From Limnohabitans sp. Rim8 (GTDB lineage Bacteria; Pseudomonadota; Gammaproteobacteria; Burkholderiales; Burkholderiaceae_C), in NCBI GenBank assembly GCA_945877725.1, contig CAMDXR010000001.1, positions 1 to 35,741 of the forward strand: a stretch of DNA of 35,741 nt, in the 5' to 3' direction. Below the pieces are notes generated by a model. The model made no database searches. It saw only the letters and a list, made by a program, of their open reading frames with translations, and had not been told where the DNA came from. The stretch's first letter is position 1. Every line of letters starts with the position of its first letter. Position numbers and translations under genes: made by a program. This document shows, one piece after another, positions 1 through 7,293 of the stretch.

Positions 1-1128
1 ACCATCGACGAAGACCAATGGCAGTGCGCCAACCGCGCCATGTATTGGCTGTGGAGCGAATACGGCTTGCGCAAAGTGCCCGCCCGAAAACCCTTTGAAG
101 ACAGACCCGCAGGCGAAAAACCCCGCGTCAACATCATCGGGCCTTGCTATGGCACCTTCAACAGTGCCAGCGATCTGGCCGAAATTAGGCGTCTGGTGCA
201 AGGCATTGGGGCCGAAGTCAACATGGTTTTCCCCTTGGGCAGCCACTTGGCCGATGTCTCTCGCTTGGTAGAGGCCGATGTGAACATCTGCATGTACCGC
301 GAGTTTGGTCGCATGTTGTGCGAGGCGCTGGAGCGGCCCTATATGCAAGCGCCGATCGGCTTGCATAGCACCACACATTTTTTGCGCAAGCTGGGTCAGT
401 TGTTGCACTTGGACCCCGAACCCTTTATCGAGCGCGAAAAACACACCACGCTCAAGCCCATGTGGGATTTGTGGCGCTCGGTGACGCAAGACTTTTTTGC
501 CACGGCCAGTTTTGCGGTGGTGGCTGGCGAAACCTATTCGCGCGGCCTGAAAAACTTCCTCGAAACTGAAATGGGCTTGCCCTGCCGTTTCAGCGTGTCA
601 CGCACTGCAGGCACCAAGACCGACAACGTCACTGTTCGGGAACTGGTCAAGACGCAAACGCCCTTGATCATGTTTGGCAGCTACAACGAACGCATGTACC
701 TGAGCGAGATATCCGGTGGCAGCCCCATGCGCGCAGCCTTCATTCCGGCATCGTTTCCGGGCGCCATTATTCGTCGCCACACCGGCACGCCCTTCATGGG
801 GTACAGCGGTGCCAGTTATGTGATCCAAGAAGTGTGCAACGCCTTGTTTGACGCACTGTTTCACATTCTTCCGCTGGGCACCGATATGGATAAGGTTGAG
901 GCCACACAGGCGCGCGGCGTCATGGCCCCCAACGCCAACTGGCAAGACGAAGCCCAGCAACGCCTGCGCGACGTGGTGCAAAGCCAACCGGTATTGGTAC
1001 AGATATCGGCTGCCAAGCGCTTACGCGACCAAGCTGAACAGTTGTCGCAGGCCGCAGGCCAAGCGGAAGTGACAGAAGACCATGTCAACGCGGCCAGCCG
1101 CGAGCTGGGTTTGGGGGTGGCGGCATGA
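1..1128 (+). CDS. bchZ: Chlorophyllide a reductase subunit Z, 3' part only
   Basis: The open frame runs in from the left edge (codons begin at base 1), so the true start lies outside; 375 C-terminal codons are visible. BchZ pairs with BchY as the catalytic, nitrogenase MoFe-like component of chlorophyllide a oxidoreductase, which with the reductase BchX reduces ring B to give the bacteriochlorin. The assignment rests on the nitrogenase-component-like body (RVNIIGPCYGTFNSASD, then VNMVFPLGSHLADV and PYMQAPIGLHSTTHFL) and on its position just before the puf operon, where bchXYZ normally sits. The tail has the helical PANWQDEAQQRL region seen in BchZ. The stop overlaps an ATG (ATGA, 1125-1128) of a possible small ORF. 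bchC and bchXY are presumably just upstream, outside the window. Confidence 0.93.
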   Translation, partial: TIDEDQWQCANRAMYWLWSEYGLRKVPARKPFEDRPAGEKPRVNIIGPCYGTFNSASDLAEIRRLVQGIGAEVNMVFPLGSHLADVSRLVEADVNICMYREFGRMLCEALERPYMQAPIGLHSTTHFLRKLGQLLHLDPEPFIEREKHTTLKPMWDLWRSVTQDFFATASFAVVAGETYSRGLKNFLETEMGLPCRFSVSRTAGTKTDNVTVRELVKTQTPLIMFGSYNERMYLSEISGGSPMRAAFIPASFPGAIIRRHTGTPFMGYSGASYVIQEVCNALFDALFHILPLGTDMDKVEATQARGVMAPNANWQDEAQQRLRDVVQSQPVLVQISAAKRLRDQAEQLSQAAGQAEVTEDHVNAASRELGLGVAA

Positions 1129-1259
1129 ACGCCTTTACCCCATACAACACACAAAAGGGTGCCGAATGTATCGGCACCTGCAACAAGATGTCGTGGCCTT
1201 TGGCTGCGGATGCCCATCTGCGCGGGCTGTGCGCACCCCGGGTCGCAAGGCCTCGTTAA
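1125..1259 (+). CDS. Possible 44-codon small ORF between bchZ and pufB
   Basis: An open frame starts at the ATG that overlaps the bchZ stop (ATGA) and ends with TAA at 1257-1259, two bases before the pufB Shine-Dalgarno. The predicted peptide starts MNAFTPYNTQ, has three cysteines, no transmembrane segment and no resemblance I recognise, including to alphaproteobacterial PufQ. A G-rich stretch just upstream could serve as a weak ribosome site. The exact tiling between its neighbours suggests translational coupling or a leader peptide, but an ORF this short can easily arise by chance and it contains a strong hairpin (1158-1178). Low confidence. Confidence 0.25.
   Translation: MNAFTPYNTQKGAECIGTCNKMSWPLAADAHLRGLCAPRVARPR
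1158..1178 (+). promoter_or_regulatory. Hairpin between bchZ and pufB
   Basis: A perfect 8-bp stem (GGTGCCGA paired with TCGGCACC) encloses a 5-base loop. There is no following T-run, so it is not a standard intrinsic terminator. It lies in the leader of pufB, where it could act as a transcript-end stabiliser or processing barrier separating bchZ from puf mRNA. The role is inferred from position only. Confidence 0.5.
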
Positions 1260-1271
1260 CAGGAGCAAAAA

Positions 1272-1415
1272 ATGTCAACCAAGACATCAATATCCGGACT
1301 TTCCGATGAGGAAGCCCAGGAGTTCCACCACTACTGGATGCAAGGCACCGTAGGCTTTACAGCAGTTGCTGTTTTGGCCCACATCCTGGTCTGGGCGTGG
1401 CGTCCCTGGTTCTGA
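1272..1415 (+). CDS. pufB: LH1 antenna beta subunit
   Basis: The 47-residue beta polypeptide of the core light-harvesting complex, which binds bacteriochlorophyll in the membrane around the reaction centre. It shows the beta-family pattern: soluble acidic N-terminus (LSDEEAQEFHHYW), one membrane helix with the ligand His37, and the C-terminal WAWRPWF, in which Trp46 is at His+9, the position that hydrogen-bonds the pigment acetyl group in LH1. The start at 1272 has a good AGGAG at 1261-1265. It is too short for most ORF callers. Unusually it is not followed directly by pufA: a 74-codon gene lies between. Confidence 0.95.
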   Translation: MSTKTSISGLSDEEAQEFHHYWMQGTVGFTAVAVLAHILVWAWRPWF

Positions 1416-1459
1416 TTCAGAACCTGTTTTTTCACCCATAGATTGACGGAGTCACTGTC

Positions 1460-1684
1460 ATGCAAAACACAACCCAACTCAATGAGGACCATTCGCGTGC
1501 GGATGAATCCCCAGCGTTCTGGTCTATTTTCCTTATCGGTTTCGGATGTCTGTTCGTGGTCGTCGTACTGGCCAAACTGGTCGGCGTTCATTGGCGGGAT
1601 CTGCTGCCCGGTGCAGAAGATGCCAAGAGCATGAGCCAAGGCGTGAAAGCTGCGGTGTACACCTTCATGTCCCACATCATTTAG
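1460..1684 (+). CDS. Unrecognised small single-helix membrane protein between pufB and pufA
   Basis: A 74-codon gene with its own ribosome site (GGAG at 1448-1451) and a TAG stop that runs directly into the pufA Shine-Dalgarno (GGAG, 1684-1687). The product has a polar N-terminus (residues 1-18), one strongly hydrophobic helix (about 20-43, FWSIFLIGFGCLFVVVVLAK), then a short loop (WRDLLPGAEDAK) and a probable amphipathic C-terminal helix (57-74). It lacks the LH alpha or beta signature: the only His near the helix, His44, is at its end, and there is no WRPW. The shape (N-tail, one helix, C-terminal tail of about 30 residues ending near a His) resembles PufX, but sequence similarity is not convincing. 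I do not recognise the family. Being inside pufBA suggests an LH1-associated polypeptide. Codon use looks like the neighbours. Confidence 0.85.
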   Translation: MQNTTQLNEDHSRADESPAFWSIFLIGFGCLFVVVVLAKLVGVHWRDLLPGAEDAKSMSQGVKAAVYTFMSHII

Positions 1685-1694
1685 GAGATTCACC

Positions 1695-1904
1695 ATGTGG
1701 AGAATTTGGCGACTTTACGACCCTTTGCGTGCCATGGTACTGCAAGGAATTTTCTTGTTTGGACTGGCCGCGATGATTCACCTCATCTTGCTCAGCACCA
1801 ACAAATTCAACTGGCTCGACGGAGCGAAAAAACCCGTAGCAGCATCGGCGCAAAACTCGCCGCTGCCTACTGCGGTGGCTTCCATCGCCGCGCCCAAAAC
1901 CTGA
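1695..1904 (+). CDS. pufA: LH1 antenna alpha subunit
   Basis: The 69-residue alpha polypeptide of the core antenna. It begins MWRIWRLYDPLRAM, the classic LH1 alpha N-terminus, followed by one helix containing the bacteriochlorophyll ligand His29 and the motif LILLSTNKFNWL. Trp40 is at His+11, the hydrogen-bond donor expected of a normal long-wavelength LH1. The last 25 or so residues form an Ala/Pro/Ser-rich tail. GGAG at 1684-1687 overlaps the stop of the preceding small gene, so the two are probably translated together. Strong hairpins follow before pufL. Confidence 0.96.
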   Translation: MWRIWRLYDPLRAMVLQGIFLFGLAAMIHLILLSTNKFNWLDGAKKPVAASAQNSPLPTAVASIAAPKT

Positions 1905-1914
1905 TTCAGGTTTT
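1896..1914 (+). promoter_or_regulatory. Hairpin at the 3' end of pufA
   Basis: A perfect palindrome, AAAACCTGA and TCAGGTTTT around one T, overlaps the pufA stop codon and can fold as an 8-bp stem with a 3-base loop. With the larger hairpin at 1921-1958 it occupies the pufA-pufL gap, where purple bacteria carry stem-loops that stabilise the antenna part of the mRNA and give more LH1 than reaction centre. The function is inferred from position. Confidence 0.6.
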
Positions 1915-1920
1915 GCCATC

Positions 1921-1958
1921 CAGATGCTGTTCTTGAACTTGTTTCAAGACGGCATCTG
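1921..1958 (+). promoter_or_regulatory. Large pufA-pufL intercistronic hairpin
   Basis: An outer stem of 7 bp (CAGATGC, 1921-1927, with GCATCTG, 1952-1958) and an inner stem of 7 bp (TCTTGAA with TTCAAGA) form an imperfect long hairpin. It has no downstream T-run, which fits an mRNA decay barrier or partial terminator rather than a full stop, as described for the Rhodobacter pufBA/pufLM boundary. Confidence 0.65.
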
Positions 1959-1987
1959 TTCAATCACAGATGCAGGAGGACCAAGCC

Positions 1988-2824
1988 ATGGCCATGCTAA
2001 ATTTTGAGAAAAAGTACCGTGTTCGCGGTGGTACCCTGCTGGGTGGCGACTTGTTCGACTTCTGGGTCGGACCCTTTTACGTCGGCTTTTTCGGCGTTAC
2101 AACCCTTTTCTTTTCGTTTCTAGGTACGGCACTGATCTTGTGGGGCGCCTCACAAGGTCCTACCTGGAACATTTGGCAAATCAGCATTGCACCGCCTGAT
2201 TTGTCTTACGGCTTGCGCTTTGCGCCCCTGATGGAAGGTGGCCTGTGGCAGCTCATCACGGTGTGTGCCATTGGTGCCTTTGGCTCTTGGATGATGCGCG
2301 AGGTTGAAATCTGTCGCAAGCTGGGCATGGGCTTCCATGTACCCGTGGCTTTCGGTGTGGCCATTTCGGCTTATGTCACCTTGGTCGTGATTCGGCCAGT
2401 GCTGATGGGCGCTTGGGGACACGGGTTCCCTTACGGCATTTTTAGCCACCTCGACTGGGTCTCCAACGTGGGCTACCAGTATCTGCACTTTCACTACAAC
2501 CCGGCACACATGATTGCCGTGAGTTTCTTTTTTGCCAGCGTTTTTGCCTTGTCGCTGCATGGTGGCTTGGTTCTTTCCTCCACCAATCCACAGCCTGGAC
2601 AAGCGGTCAAAACGCCAGAGCATGAAGACACCTTTTTCCGCGACTTCATCGGTTATTCAGTAGGCACATTGGGTATCCACCGAGTGGGCCTGTTCCTGGC
2701 ATTGGCTGCTGTCTTGTTCAGTGCCTTGTGCATTGTGCTCAGTGGCCCCTTCTGGAGCCGTGGTTGGCCCGAGTGGTGGAGTTGGTGGCTGAACATGCCC
2801 ATCTGGTCCCAGTGGCCTCTCTGA
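1988..2824 (+). CDS. pufL: Photosynthetic reaction centre L subunit
   Basis: The 278-residue L subunit binds, with M, the special pair, accessory bacteriochlorophylls, bacteriopheophytins and quinones. Visible signatures are the N-terminal LNFEKKYRVRGGTLLGGDLFDFWVGPFYVGF, five hydrophobic helices, and HFHYNPAHM with His169 and His174, which correspond to L168 and L173 in Rhodobacter numbering without the initiator Met. A start six codons upstream (1970) is possible, but AGGAGG at 1974-1979 sits 8 bases before the ATG at 1988, which also gives the usual N-terminus. Length is typical of the family. It is followed after 49 bases by pufM. Confidence 0.98.
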   Translation: MAMLNFEKKYRVRGGTLLGGDLFDFWVGPFYVGFFGVTTLFFSFLGTALILWGASQGPTWNIWQISIAPPDLSYGLRFAPLMEGGLWQLITVCAIGAFGSWMMREVEICRKLGMGFHVPVAFGVAISAYVTLVVIRPVLMGAWGHGFPYGIFSHLDWVSNVGYQYLHFHYNPAHMIAVSFFFASVFALSLHGGLVLSSTNPQPGQAVKTPEHEDTFFRDFIGYSVGTLGIHRVGLFLALAAVLFSALCIVLSGPFWSRGWPEWWSWWLNMPIWSQWPL

Positions 2825-2873
2825 TTTGGCTTGCAAGCACAGCGACTGTTATATGAATTGAGGAGTACAGCAT

Positions 2874-3851
2874 ATGGCCGAATATCAAAACCTGTTCACT
2901 ACGGTACAAGCCGTGGGGCCGGTGCACCACGGGGTGGAGCTCGGACACGGCAACAGCCCGCGAACCGGGCAACCTGTCATTAATTACTGGCTAGGCAAGT
3001 TGGGCAACGCCCAACTCGGCCCTATTTACTTAGGAGGCCTTGGCTTGGCCTCCTTGATCTGTGGCTTGATCGCCTTCACCCTGATCGGCATGAACATGCT
3101 GGCCTCGGTTAATTACGATCCGGTGCAGTTTGTGCGGCAACTGTTCTGGCTGTCACTGGAGCCACCACCGCCCAGTTATGGCTTGAGCTTGCCGCCCCTC
3201 AACCAAGGGGGTTGGTGGTTGATTGTGGGCTTGTTCCTCACGGCCTCGCTGTTTTTCTGGTGGGCACGAACCTATCGCCGTGCGATTGAGTTGGGCATGG
3301 GCACTCACATTGCTTGGGCCTTTGCTGCCGCTATTTGGTTGTATTTGGTGCTCGGTTTGTTCCGCCCGATCCTGATGGGTTCTTGGGGTGAGGCTGTGCC
3401 CTATGGCATCTTCCCCCACCTGGACTGGACGGCGGCCTTCTCGCTGCGCTACGGCAACCTGTTTTACAACCCCTTCCATGCGCTTTCAATCGTATTTCTT
3501 TACGGTTCAGCCTTGTTGTTTGCGATGCACGGCGCTACGATTTTGGCCGTGACCCGTTACGGTGGTGAACGCGAAATCGAGCAGATCACCGACCGTGGCA
3601 CAGCCTCCGAACGTGCGGCCTTGTTCTGGCGCTGGACCATGGGGTTCAACGCCACCATGGAGTCGATTCACCGTTGGGCTTGGTGGTTTGCCGTGTTGTG
3701 CCCCATCACAGGCGGCATTGGCATCTTGCTGACCGGCACGGTGGTGGACAACTGGTATTTATGGGCCATCAAACACGGGGTGGCACCGCCTTACCCAGAA
3801 ATATTCCCAGCGATGGTTGACCCCGCTCTGAGCACAGGAGGCAAGCCATGA
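2874..3851 (+). CDS. pufM: Photosynthetic reaction centre M subunit
   Basis: The 325-residue M subunit, partner of PufL in the integral-membrane reaction-centre core. It begins MAEYQNLFTTVQAVGP, contains five membrane helices, and carries FYNPFHALSI with His202, the special-pair ligand region. The C-terminal extension (NWYLWAIKHGVAPPYPEIFP) is of the kind found in reaction centres that carry a bound cytochrome subunit, consistent with pufC next door. A GAGGAG ribosome site precedes the ATG. The stop overlaps the pufC start as ATGA (3848-3851), indicating translational coupling. Confidence 0.98.
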   Translation: MAEYQNLFTTVQAVGPVHHGVELGHGNSPRTGQPVINYWLGKLGNAQLGPIYLGGLGLASLICGLIAFTLIGMNMLASVNYDPVQFVRQLFWLSLEPPPPSYGLSLPPLNQGGWWLIVGLFLTASLFFWWARTYRRAIELGMGTHIAWAFAAAIWLYLVLGLFRPILMGSWGEAVPYGIFPHLDWTAAFSLRYGNLFYNPFHALSIVFLYGSALLFAMHGATILAVTRYGGEREIEQITDRGTASERAALFWRWTMGFNATMESIHRWAWWFAVLCPITGGIGILLTGTVVDNWYLWAIKHGVAPPYPEIFPAMVDPALSTGGKP

Positions 3852-4927
3852 GCACGCACACATTAAACCCATCCCGTGCCGGCTTGCTGTCGGCAGGTAC
3901 AGCCCGCATATTCAAGGCGCTGAGCCTGGCTGTTGCAGGTCTGGTGTTGGCGGGCTGTGAGCGGCCCATTCCGGAGTCGGTGCAAAGTGGTTATCGGGGC
4001 ACAGGCATGGTGCAGGTGTACAACGCGCGCTTGCTCGAAGTCAAAACCGAAAAAAACCAGCCGCCTGTGGCGCTACCCGCCGCTGGATCAGAAGGGCCCA
4101 AAGCCTCTCAAGTCTATAAAAACGTCAAGGTTTTGGGCGATTTGAGTGTGGGTGAATTCAACCGCCTCATGGTGTCCATGACCAATTGGGTCGCTCCGCA
4201 AGAGGGCTGTGCTTATTGCCACCAACTGCCCAATTTTGAAGACGACAGCAAGTACACCAAAGTGGTGGCCCGACGCATGGTCGAGATGACGCAACACATC
4301 AACGCCGACTGGCAGCCCCATGTGGCACAGACCGGTGTGACCTGCTACACCTGCCACCGTGGCGAGCCTGTACCCAGTGCGATCTGGTTCAAGGCCGATC
4401 ATCAACCCTACGGCTCTAACTTCATGGGCGACAAGTCAGGACAAAACACCCCTTTAGATGTGGTCAATTTGTCATCCTTGCCCAACGACCCGTTCACGCC
4501 GTTTTTGCTGGGTGACCAGAAGATTCGCGTGAATGGCCCCACGGCCTTGCCATCGGGCAACAGAATGTCTATCAAGCAGGCCGAATGGACCTATGGTTTG
4601 ATGACCCACATGTCGACCGCGCTGGGCGTGAACTGCACTTATTGCCACAACACCCAGTCTTTCCAGAATTGGGAAAACAGCCCGCCGCAACGCGTCACGG
4701 CTTGGCACGGTATCCGCATGGCGCGGGACCTTAACCTGACTTACATGGAGCCCTTGACCGAGGTTTTCCCAGCGAACCGCAAAGGACCCTTGGGCGATGT
4801 CGCCAAGCTCAATTGCGCCACTTGCCATCAGGGAGCCTACAAGCCTCTGAACGGTGCGGCCATGGCAAAGGACTATCCGGAGTTGTTGAAACCCGCATTG
4901 GCTGCTGCCAAAGTGGCTGCCAAGTAA
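3848..4927 (+). CDS. pufC: Reaction-centre tetraheme cytochrome c subunit
   Basis: The 359-residue periplasmic cytochrome re-reduces the photo-oxidised special pair. Four CxxCH haem-binding motifs are present: CAYCH (121-125), CYTCH (166-170), CTYCH (263-267) and CATCH (323-327). The N-terminus has a hydrophobic segment ending LVLAGC, a lipobox with Cys37 as the likely lipid-modified residue, so the mature protein is probably a membrane-anchored lipoprotein as in Blastochloris viridis. It is the last structural gene of puf. crtA follows after only 7 bases, so puf and crt genes probably share transcripts. Confidence 0.97.
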   Translation: MSTHTLNPSRAGLLSAGTARIFKALSLAVAGLVLAGCERPIPESVQSGYRGTGMVQVYNARLLEVKTEKNQPPVALPAAGSEGPKASQVYKNVKVLGDLSVGEFNRLMVSMTNWVAPQEGCAYCHQLPNFEDDSKYTKVVARRMVEMTQHINADWQPHVAQTGVTCYTCHRGEPVPSAIWFKADHQPYGSNFMGDKSGQNTPLDVVNLSSLPNDPFTPFLLGDQKIRVNGPTALPSGNRMSIKQAEWTYGLMTHMSTALGVNCTYCHNTQSFQNWENSPPQRVTAWHGIRMARDLNLTYMEPLTEVFPANRKGPLGDVAKLNCATCHQGAYKPLNGAAMAKDYPELLKPALAAAKVAAK

Positions 4928-4934
4928 TTAGCCA

Positions 4935-5768
4935 TTGCCCCTTGCCGGACACACTGCTGTGGACTCACTCACCAGCCTTCAAGAGCCACTGTCCGGCGTG
5001 GTCGTGGTGGTGTTGGCAGACTTCATGCGCCAACACCAAGGCTGGGGTTGGTTGCGTTTGGTGGCGGGGGGCACACCGTACAAGGATGTGCCCGGTCTGA
5101 CGCAGGTTAAGGTCATGGGCAGTGGGCATGGCGGAGGCTTCAGTTTGCGGCCCAGTGCTACGCACCAAGGTTTGATCTGCACTTTCAGCCATCTTGATCT
5201 GGCACTCCAATTTTTGAGCAGTTCATGGGTTCAGGCTTATCGGGACCGTGCCCGGGAGTGTTGGACCGGCGTGTTGGCGGTGCAATCGGCCCGGGGCCAC
5301 TGGGACAAGCAAGCCTGGCAAGCCACAGCACCCGAGGCCTTGGGTGCGCAGGCGCCGCCCAGTGGACCCTTTGCCGTGCTGACCCGCGCCAGCATCGTGC
5401 CCACCAAAGCCATGGCCTTTTGGCGTTACGCCCCTGCTGCACAAGCCGATCTGAAAGATGCGGCGGGTTGTTTGTTGGCCATGGGCCTGGGCGAAGCCCC
5501 GTTGGTGCGCCAATGCACCTTCAGTTTGTGGCAAGACACGGCCTCGATGCTGCAGTACGCGCATCAGGGTGCACACCAGGTGGCCAGTGCAGCAGCCTAC
5601 AAACATCAGTTTTTTTCAGAATCTCTGTTTGTCCGCATGCAGGTCTTAAAGATGTCCGGTGTCTGGCTGGGTCGGTCATTTGACACGCAGGAAAGCGATG
5701 CGGTTGACACCTCGATTTCTAAGGTCCAAGCCTTGCATTCGCATGATCGGGAGTTGAGCCATGCGTGA
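4935..5768 (+). CDS. crtA: Spheroidene monooxygenase
   Basis: CrtA inserts the keto group that converts spheroidene to spheroidenone when oxygen is present. Family hallmarks: VVVVVLADF near the N-terminus, VPGLTQVKVMGSGHGGGF, RARECWTGVLAVQSARGHWDKQAW, LTRASIVPTKAMAFWRYAP, and the C-terminal GEAPLVRQCTFSLWQD...FFSESLFVRM. The start is uncertain: a TTG at 4935, a GTG at 4959 and a GTG near 4998 are in frame and none has a clear Shine-Dalgarno. The longest version is given (277 residues). The stop overlaps the crtD start by 8 bases. Presence of crtA indicates spheroidenone-type pigments and an oxygen-exposed lifestyle. Confidence 0.9.
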   Translation: MPLAGHTAVDSLTSLQEPLSGVVVVVLADFMRQHQGWGWLRLVAGGTPYKDVPGLTQVKVMGSGHGGGFSLRPSATHQGLICTFSHLDLALQFLSSSWVQAYRDRARECWTGVLAVQSARGHWDKQAWQATAPEALGAQAPPSGPFAVLTRASIVPTKAMAFWRYAPAAQADLKDAAGCLLAMGLGEAPLVRQCTFSLWQDTASMLQYAHQGAHQVASAAAYKHQFFSESLFVRMQVLKMSGVWLGRSFDTQESDAVDTSISKVQALHSHDRELSHA

Positions 5769-7293
5769 GCACAAGGTGGTCATCGTGGGGGCCGGCATGG
5801 CGGGGCTGAGCAGCGCGATCCAATTGGCGCACCAAGGCTTGGACGTCACGGTACTCGAAACTTCCGATGCGCCGGGAGGCAAAGTGCACAGCCGTGAAGT
5901 GGGTGGGGTGGCCATAGACAGTGGCCCCACGGTGTTCACCATGCGCTGGGTCTTTGACGAGTTGTTGCAAAGCGTGGGCACCAGCCTTGAAGCAGAGATG
6001 CAGATCACACCTTTGCAGGTGCTGGCCCGACATTTTTGGCCCGACGGCAGTCGTCTCGATTTATCGGCCGATGCGCGCCAGAGCGAAGCCGCCATAGCGG
6101 CTTGGGCCGGGCGCACTGAAGCCCGTCGTTTCCGAGATTTTTGTCAAACCACGCGGCAACTTTACGCCACGTTGGAAGGCCCCATGATCCGGTCGCAGCG
6201 TCCGCAAATGGGCGGCTTCATGGCCAACTTGGGTTTGGGCGGCTTGGGGGTGTTGGCGCGTTTGGGTCCCATGCGCAGCCTTTGGCAGCAACTGGGGCAT
6301 CAGTTCACCGACCCGCGACTGCGCCAGTTGTTTGGCCGTTACGCCACTTATTGCGGTTCGTCGCCTTGGTTGTCCCCAGCCACCTTGATGTTGATCGCGC
6401 AGGTTGAGATGGACGGTGTCTGGTCGGTAGAAGGGGGCATGGTCGGCATGGCCCGATCGCTGGCCCGTGTGGCCCGGCGCAAGGGGGCTGTGTTTCGCTA
6501 CAACACCACTTGTCAGCAAATTGAAAAGCGCCAAGGCAAGGTATTTGGCGTGCACTTGCAGACGGGTGAATTCATCCCGGCGGACCGTGTCATCTTTAAC
6601 GGCGATGTAGCGGCTTTGCGCAATGGTTTGTTGGGCGATGCTGTGCGTGATGCCGTGCCCAATGCAGCACCGCCCCGCTCGCTTTCGGCCTTGACTTGGT
6701 CCTTGCACACCCCGGCAGAAGGCGTGGCACTGGACCGGCACAACGTGTTTTTTCAGGCCGATTACGCCAGCGAATTCGACGATATCTTCGGACAACACCG
6801 CTTGCCCAAAACACCCACGGTGTACGTTTGCGCGCAAGACCAGCCCCAGGGCGTTTCGCTCGGCGCTGCCGAGCGCCTATTTTGTTTGGTCAACGCCCCC
6901 GCCTGCGGAGATGGCAACGAAATCACCGAGGAGGCCCTAGAACAATGCCAAACCCACACCTTCAAGCACCTGGCCCGGTTGGGCCTGCGTTTGCAGCCAA
7001 CGACGGACAATTGCGTCAGGACGACACCCCGGGACTTTCATCAGCGATTTCCGGCCAGCGGCGGAGCCCTGTACGGGCAGGCGACGCACGGCTGGACGAG
7101 CATCTTCTCCAGACCTGGCTCCACAACGCCCCTGCCGGGCCTGTATCTGGCGGGGGGCAGTGTGCACCCGGGACCCGGGGTGCCGATGGCGGCTTTGTCC
7201 GGGCAACGGGCGGCAGAGGCCGTGATGGCGAGCCTCGGTTCGACCAAAACGTACCCGATGGAGGCTACCTTTGGTGGTATGTCGACGCGATGA
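5761..7293 (+). CDS. crtD: Hydroxyneurosporene (methoxyneurosporene) desaturase
   Basis: CrtD introduces the C-3,4 double bond in the spheroidene branch. The 510-residue protein has the FAD-binding beta-alpha-beta motif VVIVGAGMAGLSSAIQLAHQG near the N-terminus with APGGKV after it, the CrtD-like PTVFTMRWVFDEL, and the C-terminal second FAD motif (LYLAGGSVHPGPGVPMAALSGQRAAEA). It is called crtD rather than crtI because it lies between crtA and crtC and a separate, better crtI match is next to crtB. It overlaps crtA by 8 bases, and its last codons are read in another frame by crtC. Confidence 0.93.
   Translation: MREHKVVIVGAGMAGLSSAIQLAHQGLDVTVLETSDAPGGKVHSREVGGVAIDSGPTVFTMRWVFDELLQSVGTSLEAEMQITPLQVLARHFWPDGSRLDLSADARQSEAAIAAWAGRTEARRFRDFCQTTRQLYATLEGPMIRSQRPQMGGFMANLGLGGLGVLARLGPMRSLWQQLGHQFTDPRLRQLFGRYATYCGSSPWLSPATLMLIAQVEMDGVWSVEGGMVGMARSLARVARRKGAVFRYNTTCQQIEKRQGKVFGVHLQTGEFIPADRVIFNGDVAALRNGLLGDAVRDAVPNAAPPRSLSALTWSLHTPAEGVALDRHNVFFQADYASEFDDIFGQHRLPKTPTVYVCAQDQPQGVSLGAAERLFCLVNAPACGDGNEITEEALEQCQTHTFKHLARLGLRLQPTTDNCVRTTPRDFHQRFPASGGALYGQATHGWTSIFSRPGSTTPLPGLYLAGGSVHPGPGVPMAALSGQRAAEAVMASLGSTKTYPMEATFGGMSTR

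Noticed and set aside
1125..1259. Calling the 44-codon ORF pufQ
   Set aside because: PufQ has a membrane helix and about 74 residues. This peptide has no hydrophobic segment.
1460..1684. Calling the inserted puf gene pufX
   Set aside because: Only overall shape and a loose C-terminal resemblance support it. pufX normally follows pufM and is known from Rhodobacter-type bacteria, so the name is not justified.
6696..7289. Upstream extension of crtC to a 485-residue protein
   Set aside because: Most of it is the crtD coding region read in another frame, with Arg/Pro-rich composition. Only the last 20 or so codons look CrtC-like, which is reported as a finding.
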